The notes beneath the pieces were generated by a model that searched no databases, was not told the origin of the DNA, and worked only from the letters and a program-made list of their open reading frames with translations. From Bacteroidales bacterium (GTDB lineage Bacteria > Bacteroidota > Bacteroidia > Bacteroidales > ML635J-15): a DNA stretch of 64,000 nt. The stretch lies in assembly GCA_017620015.1 (NCBI GenBank), contig JAFZRE010000025.1:78950-142949 (forward strand), read 5' to 3'. This document shows positions 1 to 8,700 of this stretch, in pieces (the stretch's first letter is position 1; the number at the start of each line of letters is the position of its first letter). Made by a program: the position numbers and the translations under genes.

Positions 1-329
1 TGTACGAATCCGAAATATTTGAACGAGCCGTCGGTATAGCAGAGGTTCCATGTGTATATCCTAAGTGCGTTGTCGCTTGACTTGAGGCACGAAAGATTTT
101 TCACCGTGTCGATTGCGTGTTCAAATGAGCCTGATGTGTGCAAAAACTTGTTTATGGTCTCTATTATTTCTTTGTTCAGGCTTTCCTTTTGTGCATCTGT
201 TTTTGCTTGTGCGACTTCGGAGAAAAGGCTGTTGAGAGTGTCAACTACTGGCTTGAAATTCTGGTCGTTCTTCGATTGCGCGAGGAACGGCGTGACTATC
301 AGTAATATGACGAACAATATCCTTTTCAT
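1..329 (-). CDS. Secreted protein of unknown function (5' part only)
   Basis: This minus-strand gene starts at an ATG at 329 and runs off the left edge, so only about 109 residues are visible. It begins MKRILFVILLIVTPFLAQS, a clear Sec signal peptide. A helical stretch rich in Asn, Lys and Glu follows, then a segment containing LRIYTWNLCY and FKYFGFV. I recall the RIYTWN / KYFGF pattern from conserved uncharacterised exported Bacteroidales proteins, but I cannot assign a function. A Bacteroidota -7 box (TACCTTTG on the minus strand, 355-348) lies about 20 bp upstream. The start is supported by the signal peptide and the box. The C-terminus is missing. Confidence 0.8.
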   Translation of the reverse strand, partial: MKRILFVILLIVTPFLAQSKNDQNFKPVVDTLNSLFSEVAQAKTDAQKESLNKEIIETINKFLHTSGSFEHAIDTVKNLSCLKSSDNALRIYTWNLCYTDGSFKYFGFV

Positions 330-347
330 CTCAGAAGTAAAATTTGA

Positions 348-375
348 CAAAGGTAGTTAAAAAACGGATATGCAA
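348..375 (-). promoter_or_regulatory. Candidate promoter of the leftmost gene
   Basis: On the minus strand a TACCTTTG box (355-348) matches the Bacteroidota -7 consensus TAnnTTTG, and a TTG lies at 375-373. The 17-nt spacer is shorter than the usual 19-21, so the -33 call is weaker. It sits just upstream of the ATG at 329. Confidence 0.45.
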
Positions 376-622
376 AAAAAATATTATTTCTGTGTAATGA
401 TTTTTTGCAAAAACAAGCTTTGCTGTGTGCGATTTTTGGGCTTCCGTTTAGAAATTTTGTCGTTTTTTTTTGACAAGTAAGCAAAATGCACTTATTTTTT
501 ATTAACAATGCGAATATTATTTTGATACTCAAAGTAATATGTGGTAAAAAAAAATGTTTGTAGCTTTGGCTGTGAAAAACAAAAGCAGTAACTTGCAATG
601 CTAAATTTTATGTGTAAGAGGT

Positions 623-1645
623 ATGGCATTTTTTTCGTTTTTACAGCAGGAGATTGCAATGGATCTCGGAACTGCAAACACCATAATAATCCACAACGAT
701 AAGATAGTTGTTGACGAACCGTCTATTGTTGCTATTGAAGAGAAGACAGGCAAACTTGTGGCTGTTGGTGACAAGGCGCGGCAGATGCACGGCAAGACGC
801 ATGAAGGATTGAAGACCATTCGTCCGCTCCGCGACGGTGTGATCGCCGACTTCAACGCTGCTGAGCTTATGATTCGTGGAATGATTAAGATGGTGAACAA
901 GAATAGGAATTGGATAAACCCTTCGCTTAAGATGGTTATCGGCGTACCGTCGGGTAGCACCGAAGTTGAACTTCGTGCTGTACGCGACTCGTCGGAACAT
1001 GCAGGCGGACGTGAGGTTTATATGATATACGAGCCTATGGCAGCCGCAATCGGTATCGGCATGGACGTAGAGGCTCCGCAGGGAAACATGGTGGTCGATA
1101 TAGGTGGCGGAACAACCGAAATCGCTGTCATTTCACTTGGCGGTACTGTTGAAAAGGAGTCGGTGCGTACGGCTGGCGACGACTTTACAAACGACATCAT
1201 GGAGTATATGCGCCGTCAGCATAACATCAGGGTGGGTGAAAGAACCGCTGAGGCTATCAAGATTAACGTCGGTGCTGCTATTCCAGAACTCGACAATCCG
1301 CCGGCAGAATTCATCGTGCGTGGACCCCACCAGATGACGGCATTGCCACTTGAAATCCCTGTATCGCACCAGGAAATCGCTCACTGCATCGACCGTTCAA
1401 TATCTAAGATTGAACAAGCTCTGATGTCGGTGCTCGAAAAGACTCCACCAGAGCTTTATGCCGACATATATAATAAAGGTATTTTCCTTACTGGTGGCGG
1501 TGCGTTGTTAAGAGGACTCGACAAGCGTCTGTCCGACAAGACTAATATTCCAGTACATGTTTCCGAGGATCCGCTTCACGCAGTTGCTCGCGGTACTGGC
1601 ATCGCCTTGAAGAATGTTGACAAGTTCCAGTTCTTGCTGAGATAA
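623..1645 (+). CDS. mreB: Rod shape-determining protein MreB
   Basis: MreB is the bacterial actin homologue that forms membrane-associated filaments and directs lateral wall synthesis by the Rod complex. The 340-residue product has the actin-fold nucleotide motifs in order: DLGTANT near the N-terminus (phosphate 1), VVDIGGGTTEIAVISLGG near residue 155 (phosphate 2) and GIFLTGGGALLRGLD near residue 290 (adenosine). The length fits the family. The start at 623 gives an N-terminus like other Bacteroidales MreB. It is the first gene of a five-gene wall-elongation operon, with only 9 bp to mreC. The 293-bp AT-rich region upstream should hold the operon promoter. A TAGCTTTG at 561-568 is a possible -7 box, but I see no good -33 partner. 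Confidence 0.97.
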   Translation: MAFFSFLQQEIAMDLGTANTIIIHNDKIVVDEPSIVAIEEKTGKLVAVGDKARQMHGKTHEGLKTIRPLRDGVIADFNAAELMIRGMIKMVNKNRNWINPSLKMVIGVPSGSTEVELRAVRDSSEHAGGREVYMIYEPMAAAIGIGMDVEAPQGNMVVDIGGGTTEIAVISLGGTVEKESVRTAGDDFTNDIMEYMRRQHNIRVGERTAEAIKINVGAAIPELDNPPAEFIVRGPHQMTALPLEIPVSHQEIAHCIDRSISKIEQALMSVLEKTPPELYADIYNKGIFLTGGGALLRGLDKRLSDKTNIPVHVSEDPLHAVARGTGIALKNVDKFQFLLR

Positions 1646-1654
1646 TTTCAGACG

Positions 1655-2464
1655 ATGAGAAATCTGCTCGACTTTGTCGTTAAATACGCATATTTCATTC
1701 TCTTTATACTGCTCGAGGTCTTGTGCCTCGTGCTGTTTTTTTCGTCAAACCCATTTCAAAGGTATGGCTTTGCCACTTCAGCCAATGTGGTGACAGGTGC
1801 AATTGCAGAGAAATGGGCTGGCGTTGTGCAGTATGTAAGTTTGGCTGATGAGAATGAAGCTCTGAAAAAGGAAAATGCCGACTTGCGCAACCGTCTCGAA
1901 GCTTATAGGCGAAGCAGTATCCCTGTGCTTGACAAGAAATTTGAATACATTCCTGCATCGGTAATTTCGGCTACAACAAATAGGGAGAAAAATACCATAA
2001 CGGTAAACGCTGGTCGGAATGCGGGGATGGAAGTCGAAATGGGTGTTATCGGTCGCGACGGTGTAGTCGGTATCGTAAGTTCGGTGTCGGACAAGTATGC
2101 TGTCATTATGCCAATCATTCATCCAGATGTGCGAATAAGCGTAAAACTTGCCGAAAACGGATATTTCGGTTCTCTGTCGTGGAATGGCCGTGATGTTAGG
2201 GTTGCTACATTTTCAGAAGTGCCTGGTTATGTTGATGTCAGGATTGGAGATGAAGTCGTGACAAGTGGTTTCTCTGCAATTTTCCCCGAAGGAGTCCCTG
2301 TGGGTTATGTAAAGAGCTTCGAGAAGGACCTTTCTACCGACTTTTATACAATAGATGTGGAACTATATACCGATTTCCATAATATCAAGTATGTGTATGC
2401 AATATTGAACAAAAATAAGGAGGAGTTGAAGGCTTCCGACGATAAGGCTCAGAAAAAGAAATGA
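1655..2464 (+). CDS. mreC: Rod shape-determining protein MreC
   Basis: MreC is a bitopic periplasmic scaffold that links MreB and MreD to PBP2 and activates the RodA-PBP2 synthase. The 269-residue product has one N-terminal membrane segment (about residues 8-30). A coiled coil follows (about 62-90, containing ADENEALKKENADLRNRL). Two beta-rich modules then extend to the end, with a conserved-type GRDGVVGIVSSVSDKYAVI segment. The tail is lysine-rich. The gene starts 9 bp after mreB and overlaps mreD by 4 bp, which suggests translational coupling. Gene order and domain order make the call secure. Confidence 0.95.
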   Translation: MRNLLDFVVKYAYFILFILLEVLCLVLFFSSNPFQRYGFATSANVVTGAIAEKWAGVVQYVSLADENEALKKENADLRNRLEAYRRSSIPVLDKKFEYIPASVISATTNREKNTITVNAGRNAGMEVEMGVIGRDGVVGIVSSVSDKYAVIMPIIHPDVRISVKLAENGYFGSLSWNGRDVRVATFSEVPGYVDVRIGDEVVTSGFSAIFPEGVPVGYVKSFEKDLSTDFYTIDVELYTDFHNIKYVYAILNKNKEELKASDDKAQKKK

Positions 2465-2967
2465 TTGACAAACTGAAATACATATTGTACTTTATTGTGC
2501 TGTTGCTTGTGCAGACACTGATTCTCGACCAGATTTGCGTGAGCGTGTATGTCAATGCTTTCGTCTATATCCTGTTCATCATGATGTTGCCGATTGAAAC
2601 CAATAAGTATCTTGTGCTTCTGCTCGGACTTCTTATGGGATTGTGCGTTGACCTTTTCGGTTCAACGTTGGGACTTCATGCTTCGGCGGGACTGCTGGTG
2701 GCGTTTGTAAGGACGTTTGCCCTTGACCTTTATTCTCCGCACGACGGATACGAGTCGAACAAACAGCTTAATGTACGCAACTATGGCTACTACTGGTTCT
2801 TTAGGTATGCCATAACACTAATCTTAATTCACCACCTTTGGATATTCTTCCTTGAAAGCTTCAGTTTTGCAAACATACTGTTTACCTTGGCTAAGGTCGG
2901 TGTGAGCTCGCTGACTTCGCTTGCTGTCATTATGCTGTTCCATCTTTTGCTTATGTCGCGGAAATGA
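2461..2967 (+). CDS. mreD: Rod shape-determining protein MreD
   Basis: MreD is an integral membrane partner of MreC in the elongation complex. The 168-residue product is almost entirely hydrophobic, with about five predicted membrane segments, including an N-terminal one around ILYFIVLLLVQTLIL. A GLLMGLCVDLFGSTLGLHA segment matches the conserved MreD pattern of an acidic residue in a glycine-rich helix. The ATG overlaps the mreC stop (ATGA), and its own end overlaps mrdA by 4 bp. Sequence conservation in this family is low, so position between mreC and mrdA carries much of the call. Confidence 0.92.
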   Translation: MIDKLKYILYFIVLLLVQTLILDQICVSVYVNAFVYILFIMMLPIETNKYLVLLLGLLMGLCVDLFGSTLGLHASAGLLVAFVRTFALDLYSPHDGYESNKQLNVRNYGYYWFFRYAITLILIHHLWIFFLESFSFANILFTLAKVGVSSLTSLAVIMLFHLLLMSRK

Positions 2968-4778
2968 TTGAGTACAAGATTCGCAAATATCCGATAATGG
3001 GCATAATCCTCGTGGTGCTAATCGCCATCTGGGTGAAGGCTCTGTTCCTGATGTTTGACGATTCGCTGAAGCACTCGGCTGAGAACAATTCACGGCGTCG
3101 GGTTGTGCAGTATCCTTCGCGAGGAATAATTTATGATCGAGAAGGAAACATTCTTGTGTGCAACGAGGCCGCCTACGACCTGATGATTGTGCCTCACCAG
3201 ACATTCGAGTTCGATACCGTGATGTTGTGCAACGACTTGGGAATAAGCAAGGAGGATGTCGAGGCTCGGATACTGAAAGCCAAGAAATATTCGATGTACA
3301 GGCCGTCTGTTTTTATGAAACAGATTGATTCAAAGGTATATGCGCAAATGCAGGAACATCTGTACCGTTATCCTGGATTTTATGTGCAGAACAGAACTCT
3401 CCGTAAGTACAATGGTGGAATTGCTGCACATGTGCTTGGCGACATCGGCGAAGTTTCGGAAGCGCAGATAGAAGCCGACCCGTACTACCAAAGTGGCGAC
3501 TATGTTGGAAAAAGCGGTGTGGAACGCGGTTACGAGAAAATTCTTCGTGGCGAAAAGGGTGTTTCTTTTTATCTTGTCAATGTGAAGGGAGTTGTACAGG
3601 GCAACTATGAGGATGGTAAATATGATACGGTCGCAATCCAAGGGAATGATATAACTCTTTCTATATCAAGTGAATTGCAGGCGTATGGCGAAAAGTTGAT
3701 GGCTAATAAGGTTGGCGCGGTGGTGGCGATTGAGCCTTCGTCGGGAGAGGTGCTTGCAATGGTCTCGATGCCGACCTACGACCCGCAGTTGATGGTTGGT
3801 CGTGTGCGCGGAAAAAATTACGACAGTCTGCTGAAAGCTCCGTACAAACCGTTGCTAAACAGGGCTGTGTCATCAACTTATCCCCCCGGGTCAACTTTCA
3901 AGGTGGCTCAGGCTTTGGTGGCCTTGCAGGAAGGTGTGATTACGCCAAACCAGTCGTTCCCGTGCGACAAGTCGAAAGTCGGCTGCCACAATCATCCAAC
4001 GCCTACATCGGTGTCGATGGGAATACAGATGTCGTGTAATCCGTACTTCTATTTTGTGTTCCGCCGACTTGTGCAGCGGGGTATTGACAAGAATCTATAC
4101 AAGGATGCCGCAATCGGACTGGGACTTTGGAAGGAAAAGATTGAAACTCTTGGTTTTAACCATGCGTTCAATGTTGGAGTGCCTGGCGTGAACAAAGGAC
4201 AAATCCCTGGTCCCGACTACTATAATAGGCTTTACGGCGAAAACCGCTGGGCGTTCAGTACGATTTACTCGGTAAGTATCGGTCAGGGCGAGGTGCTAGT
4301 GTCGCCATTGCAGATGGCAAACTATGCTTCGATACTTGCAAACCGTGGCTACTACATTACACCGCATCTGCTGAAGCAGATAAACGGAGAGGACTACAAA
4401 GGTGAGATGGCGGAGAAAGTCGTAACGCCTTTCGACAGAAAGTATTTCGACATTTGCGTAGAAGGTATGGACTGGGTGGTGAACAAGCCGGGTGGTACGG
4501 GACATAATGCTTATATTCCGGGAATTACGGTGTGCGGAAAGACAGGGACAGCACAGAATCCGCACGGAAAGGATAACTCCGTGTTTATGGCTTTTGCTCC
4601 AAAGGAAGACCCGAAGATTGCAATTGCAGTGTATGTCGAAAATGCTGGCTTCGGTGGAACTTGGGCGGCTCCGATTGCTCGTCTGATGATGGAAAAGTAC
4701 ATCAAGGGTGAAATTTCCGACCCGAATTTGGAACAACGAATATTAACAACTTCAATTTTGCCGAATGCAACAAGGTAG
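2964..4778 (+). CDS. mrdA: Penicillin-binding protein 2, elongation transpeptidase
   Basis: PBP2 is the class B transpeptidase that cross-links peptidoglycan during elongation, working with RodA. The 604-residue protein has one N-terminal membrane anchor (about 12-32), a PBP dimerisation domain beginning at RRVVQYPSRGIIYDREG, and a C-terminal transpeptidase domain. The three active-site motifs are visible: STFK with the nucleophile Ser310, SCN at 357-359 and KTG at 526-528 (CGKTGTAQNPHG). Length fits the family. The gene overlaps mreD by 4 bp and mrdB by 14 bp. It would be a beta-lactam target. Confidence 0.97.
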   Translation: MIEYKIRKYPIMGIILVVLIAIWVKALFLMFDDSLKHSAENNSRRRVVQYPSRGIIYDREGNILVCNEAAYDLMIVPHQTFEFDTVMLCNDLGISKEDVEARILKAKKYSMYRPSVFMKQIDSKVYAQMQEHLYRYPGFYVQNRTLRKYNGGIAAHVLGDIGEVSEAQIEADPYYQSGDYVGKSGVERGYEKILRGEKGVSFYLVNVKGVVQGNYEDGKYDTVAIQGNDITLSISSELQAYGEKLMANKVGAVVAIEPSSGEVLAMVSMPTYDPQLMVGRVRGKNYDSLLKAPYKPLLNRAVSSTYPPGSTFKVAQALVALQEGVITPNQSFPCDKSKVGCHNHPTPTSVSMGIQMSCNPYFYFVFRRLVQRGIDKNLYKDAAIGLGLWKEKIETLGFNHAFNVGVPGVNKGQIPGPDYYNRLYGENRWAFSTIYSVSIGQGEVLVSPLQMANYASILANRGYYITPHLLKQINGEDYKGEMAEKVVTPFDRKYFDICVEGMDWVVNKPGGTGHNAYIPGITVCGKTGTAQNPHGKDNSVFMAFAPKEDPKIAIAVYVENAGFGGTWAAPIARLMMEKYIKGEISDPNLEQRILTTSILPNATR

Positions 4779-6198
4779 GAGAAATAGTTTACTGGCAAAC
4801 ATCGACTGGCTTATCGTCATCCTGTACTTGGTGCTTGTGTTTATGGGATGGATAAACATCTATTCGGCTGTTTACGACGATACTCACCAGAGCATTCTCG
4901 ACACAAGTTGCCAGTACGGAAAGCAGTTGATATGGATAGGTGCAGCCGTGTTGGTTATCATTATAGTGCTGCTGATTGACAGCAAGTTCTATTCTACTTT
5001 CGCATACGTCATGTATGGTATAGGCTGTGTGCTGCTGTTGTCGGTGCTGTTGTTTGGGCGTGAGGTTAACGGTGCTAAGTCGTGGTTTGAGATTGGATCT
5101 TTCAGAATGCAACCTGTGGAGTTCGCCAAGATTGCCGTCTGCCTTGCAATGGCAAGGCTAATGAGTTCGGAAGATTTCTCGTTCAAGGTCGTGAGAAACT
5201 ATTTTTGGGCGGGACTTATCCTTGGCATTCCGATGATAATGATTCTTTTGCAGAACGATACTGGTTCGGCATTGGTGTTCTGTACGTTTATCTTCGTGAT
5301 GTTCAGGGAGGGCCTCAACAACATACTTTTTGTCGCAGCTTTTGCTTTGATATTCCTATTCATATTGGCATTGGTTGTAAATATCTCGCTGTTGATGCTG
5401 ATAGTGGGATTGTTGTGTGTCATTGGACTTGTCGTCGTGTGTGGAAGGAACAAGTTTACGCGCATTGTCTTGTATTCAGCTGTAGTGCTTTCGGCTGTTT
5501 CGGTGGTATTGTGCACGATTTCACCAGAGTTGGCGGAGATGAGCATCTACTTTGCAATGATTGGCTACGCAGCTATGTCGTTGCTGATGCTTGTGATGTT
5601 TTTCATCAGCAAGATGAAGCCAATGATTTTTGCAATGATACTGATGGTTGGAATGGGCGGATTTGTCTATTCGGTTGACTATATTTTCAACAATGTCTTG
5701 CAGGAGCATCAGCGGTCGAGGATTATGGACTTGCTTGGCAAGAACGAGGATGTGCTTGGAACGGGCTACAATGTCCACCAGTCGAAGATTGCAATAGGTT
5801 CTGGCGGATTCATAGGCAAGGGATTTTTGCATGGCACACAGACGAAGTACAAGTTTGTGCCCGAGCAGAGTACCGATTTCATTTTCTGCACTATTGGCGA
5901 GGAGTGGGGACTTGCTGGGATTACTGTAATTCTTGTGCTGTTTGGTGCGTTGATATTCAGGATAATAAATAAGGCGGAACGACAACGGTCAACATTCTCG
6001 CGAATATATGGATACGGTGTGGCATCGATTCTGTTTTTCCACGTGGCCATAAATATTGGTATGACAATCGGATTGGCTCCTGTTGTTGGAATTCCGCTTC
6101 CGTTCTTTAGCTACGGCGGTTCGTCGCTGTGGGCATTTACGATTCTGCTTTTCATTTTCGTTAGGCTCGATGCCGACAGGTTGCAGGTGTTCAGGTAA
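4765..6198 (+). CDS. mrdB: Peptidoglycan glycosyltransferase RodA (SEDS family)
   Basis: RodA is the SEDS glycan polymerase that pairs with PBP2. The 477-residue protein has about ten membrane segments and a conserved C-terminal half: a GSGGFIGKGFLHGTQTKYKF loop, then VPEQSTDFIFCTIGEEWG, which contains the catalytic-type Asp, and a final VVGIPLPFFSYGGSS signature. It is about 100 residues longer than E. coli RodA because of extra hydrophobic segments in the middle (about residues 185-300). I believe this is usual for Bacteroidales. The start overlaps the end of mrdA by 14 bp, so it belongs to the same transcript. Confidence 0.95.
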   Translation: MQQGRRNSLLANIDWLIVILYLVLVFMGWINIYSAVYDDTHQSILDTSCQYGKQLIWIGAAVLVIIIVLLIDSKFYSTFAYVMYGIGCVLLLSVLLFGREVNGAKSWFEIGSFRMQPVEFAKIAVCLAMARLMSSEDFSFKVVRNYFWAGLILGIPMIMILLQNDTGSALVFCTFIFVMFREGLNNILFVAAFALIFLFILALVVNISLLMLIVGLLCVIGLVVVCGRNKFTRIVLYSAVVLSAVSVVLCTISPELAEMSIYFAMIGYAAMSLLMLVMFFISKMKPMIFAMILMVGMGGFVYSVDYIFNNVLQEHQRSRIMDLLGKNEDVLGTGYNVHQSKIAIGSGGFIGKGFLHGTQTKYKFVPEQSTDFIFCTIGEEWGLAGITVILVLFGALIFRIINKAERQRSTFSRIYGYGVASILFFHVAINIGMTIGLAPVVGIPLPFFSYGGSSLWAFTILLFIFVRLDADRLQVFR

Positions 6199-6354
6199 AA
6201 GAAACTTTATTCATAATCATTCTGTTTTCCGGCTTTCGATGAGGCTCTTTTTTAACAAAAGGGCATAAGTGTTTTGTTATATTATTGGATAATAGGTATT
6301 TATGTAAGATTTTTGTCCGTGAATAAATAGGTGTAAAATATGCTTTGAAACATT

Positions 6355-6384
6355 TTGCTAACTGCTGAAGATTTTGTATCTTCG
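6355..6384 (+). promoter_or_regulatory. Candidate promoter of iorAB
   Basis: TTG at 6355-6357, a 19-nt spacer and TATCTTCG at 6377-6384 match the Bacteroidota TTTG / TAnnTTTG promoter apart from one base in the -7 box. It lies 33 bp upstream of the iorA start and follows the end of the mre operon. Confidence 0.6.
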
Positions 6385-6417
6385 TGAACTTAAAATTGTA
6401 AAATAAAATATAGAAAT

Positions 6418-8001
6418 ATGCAGAAGTTATTATTGTTAGGAGATGAAGCGATAGCTCAGGCATTCATCGATGCTGGTGGAAGCGCAATCAACAGCTATCC
6501 TGGCACTCCGTCAACTCAGATTACCGAATATGTAATCAAATCGAAGGAAGCAAAGGAAAAAGGCGTTATCGCCAACTGGTGTGCAAACGAAAAGACTGCT
6601 CTCGAGGCATCTATCGGCGTAGCATATGCTGGCAAGCGTGCAATGACTTGTATGAAGCACGTTGGTCTCAATGTTTGTGGTGACCCGTTCATGAACGCAG
6701 CAATCATCGGTACCAAGGGCGTTCTCGTAGTTGTTGCCGACGACCCGAGCATGTTCTCGTCGCAGGACGAACAGGACAGCCGTTTCTACGGTCACTGGGC
6801 AATGATTCCAATGCTCGAACCGTCGAATCAGCAGGAAGCCTACGATATGGTTTTCTTCGGCTACGAACTTTCCGAAAAACTTGGTACTCCGGTTCTCTAC
6901 AGAATCCCAACCCGTCTGGCTCACAGCCGTGCTGGTGTTGAACGCCGCAATCCGCTGCCACAGAACCCATTGACAGAACCTGCTGATGCAAGTTCGTTCG
7001 TTTTGTTGCCGGCAAATGCAAAGCGCTTGTACAGAAATCTTATCGACAAACAGCCGTTGTTCACAAAGTCGTCGGAAGAATCGGGATACAACAAGTATTT
7101 CGAAGGCGAAAACAAGAAGCTCGGTATCATCACCAGCGGTATCGCTTACAACTACTTGATGGAAAACTTCAAGGACGGCAAATGCCCGTATCCAGTTGTT
7201 AAGATTACCCAGTATCCGTTGCCATACAATATGCTCAGCAAGTTGTACGACGAGTGCGACGAACTCCTTGTTCTCGAAGACGGTCAGCCGTTCATCGAGG
7301 AACACATCAAGGGATTCCTTGGCAAGGGCAAGAAGGTTATGGGTCGCTTGGACGAAACCATCCGTCGCGACGGCGAAATGAATGCCGAAAAGATAGCAGC
7401 CGCTCTGAAACTCGCTCCTGCAAAGGGTATGCCAGTTCCCGAAGTCGTAACCAACCGTCCGCCAGCATTGTGCCAGGGTTGTCCTCACGTTGACAGCTAC
7501 ACTGCATTGAACGATGTTATGGCTAAGTATCACGGTAAGGTATTCGGCGACATTGGTTGCTACACCTTGGGCTTCAATATGAAGGCTATCGACACTACCG
7601 TATGTATGGGTGCATCAATCACAATGGCTAAGGGTGCTGCTGAGGCTGGTATCTTCCCGTCGGTTGCAGTTATCGGCGACGGTACTTTCGGTCATAGCGG
7701 TATGACTGGTCTCTTGGACTGCGTAAACGAAAAGGCAAATGTTGTCATCATGATTCTCGACAACGACATCACCGCAATGACAGGTGGTCAGCCTTCATCG
7801 GCACACTGCAAGATTGCACAGATATGTATAGGTCTCGGCGTTGAACCGGAACATATCCGCGAAATTGTTCCGCTGCCAAAGAACCACGACGAATTTGTAA
7901 AGATTCTCGAAGAGGAAATCAATTACAATGGCGTTTCGGTAATCATTCCACGCAGAACTTGTATTGTTGAACTCAAGAAGCACATAGGCGAAAAGAAATA
8001 A
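6418..8001 (+). CDS. iorA: Indolepyruvate:ferredoxin oxidoreductase, alpha subunit
   Basis: IorA, with IorB, oxidatively decarboxylates aryl pyruvates (indolepyruvate and related keto acids) to aryl-CoA with thiamine pyrophosphate, passing electrons to ferredoxin; in anaerobes it may also run in reverse. The 527-residue protein has an N-terminal pyrimidine-binding domain with the SYPGTPSTQ motif and a C-terminal TPP domain. The latter shows PPALCQGCPH, GDIGCYTLGF and GDGTFGHSGMTGLLD with a following Asn for metal. The protein ends at ELKKHIGEKK and has no C-terminal two-[4Fe-4S] ferredoxin domain. The archaeal-type enzyme is about 600 residues and has one. From memory, short forms are normal in Bacteroides, so this is probably not a truncation. 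Confidence 0.93.
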   Translation: MQKLLLLGDEAIAQAFIDAGGSAINSYPGTPSTQITEYVIKSKEAKEKGVIANWCANEKTALEASIGVAYAGKRAMTCMKHVGLNVCGDPFMNAAIIGTKGVLVVVADDPSMFSSQDEQDSRFYGHWAMIPMLEPSNQQEAYDMVFFGYELSEKLGTPVLYRIPTRLAHSRAGVERRNPLPQNPLTEPADASSFVLLPANAKRLYRNLIDKQPLFTKSSEESGYNKYFEGENKKLGIITSGIAYNYLMENFKDGKCPYPVVKITQYPLPYNMLSKLYDECDELLVLEDGQPFIEEHIKGFLGKGKKVMGRLDETIRRDGEMNAEKIAAALKLAPAKGMPVPEVVTNRPPALCQGCPHVDSYTALNDVMAKYHGKVFGDIGCYTLGFNMKAIDTTVCMGASITMAKGAAEAGIFPSVAVIGDGTFGHSGMTGLLDCVNEKANVVIMILDNDITAMTGGQPSSAHCKIAQICIGLGVEPEHIREIVPLPKNHDEFVKILEEEINYNGVSVIIPRRTCIVELKKHIGEKK

Positions 8002-8026
8002 CCTTTTAATAATAGGAGAAATTATC

Positions 8027-8596
8027 ATGAAGAAAGATATAATATTGTGCGGTGTAGGTGGTGACGGTATCGTATCGGTAGCCAAAATCATCTCTGATGC
8101 AGCACTCAACAGAAATTTGTACTTGAAGCAGTCTGAAATCCATGGAATGTCGCAGCGTGGTGGTTCGGTTTTCTCGCACCTTCGCATTTCCGACAAGCCG
8201 ATTTATGCAGATGTTATTCCCGAAGGTCAGGCCGACATCATTCTTTCGAGCGAACCTATGGAAGCTTTGCGCTACTTGCCGTTCCTCGCTGCCGACGGTT
8301 GCATTATCACCAACTCTGAACCTTTCGTAAATATCAAGAATTATCCTGATATGGAAAAGGTTATGTCAGAATTGAACAAGGTTAAGAATACCGTTGCTTT
8401 CAATGCCAACGACATGGCAAAGAAGGTAAATGCTCGTTCGAACATGGTTCTGCTTGGTGCAACAGTTCCGTTCCTCGGAATCGACTTGGCAGAACTTGAA
8501 GCTTCAATCCAGCGCATCTTCGGACGCAAGGGTGAGGCTGTTGTAAATTCGAACCTCGCTGCAATACGCGCAGGATACGAGTTTGCAAAGAAATAA
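8027..8596 (+). CDS. iorB: Indolepyruvate:ferredoxin oxidoreductase, beta subunit
   Basis: IorB is the gamma-domain partner of IorA. The 189-residue product begins KDIILCGVGGDGIVSVAKII, the glycine-rich start of the pyruvate:ferredoxin oxidoreductase gamma domain, and continues with SEIHGMSQRGGSVFSHLRI, a signature of this subunit. It starts 25 bp after iorA behind an AGGAGAA sequence. A terminator follows. The electron acceptor is not encoded nearby. Since IorA here lacks its own ferredoxin domain, a separate ferredoxin must serve the complex. Confidence 0.93.
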   Translation: MKKDIILCGVGGDGIVSVAKIISDAALNRNLYLKQSEIHGMSQRGGSVFSHLRISDKPIYADVIPEGQADIILSSEPMEALRYLPFLAADGCIITNSEPFVNIKNYPDMEKVMSELNKVKNTVAFNANDMAKKVNARSNMVLLGATVPFLGIDLAELEASIQRIFGRKGEAVVNSNLAAIRAGYEFAKK

Positions 8597-8625
8597 ATAG
8601 AAACAATTTCTAATAATTATCATTG

Positions 8626-8655
8626 GCGGGAGAGCAAGCTCTTCCGCTTTTTTTT
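8626..8655 (+). terminator. Rho-independent terminator after iorB
   Basis: The 10-bp arms GCGGGAGAGC (8626-8635) and GCTCTTCCGC (8638-8647) pair with one G-T wobble and are followed by eight T residues. Confidence 0.85.
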
Positions 8656-8684
8656 GCCATATCCATATCTTTACCTTATCTTTG
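8654..8684 (+). promoter_or_regulatory. Promoter of the GH25-like lipoprotein gene
   Basis: TTTG ending at 8656, a 20-nt spacer and TATCTTTG at 8677-8684 are a textbook Bacteroidota promoter. The -33 box overlaps the T-run of the preceding terminator. The ATG follows 16 bp after the -7 box. Confidence 0.75.
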
Positions 8685-8700
8685 CACAAAAATTATTGTG

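Noticed and set aside
6511..7533. Long minus-strand open frame opposite iorA
   Set aside because: It is the reverse-frame shadow of a clear IorA coding region; composition is cysteine- and histidine-rich without any domain.
8623..8700. Upstream start of the GH25-like gene
   Set aside because: The extension covers the iorB terminator and the promoter of the gene; the lipoprotein signal starts at 8701.
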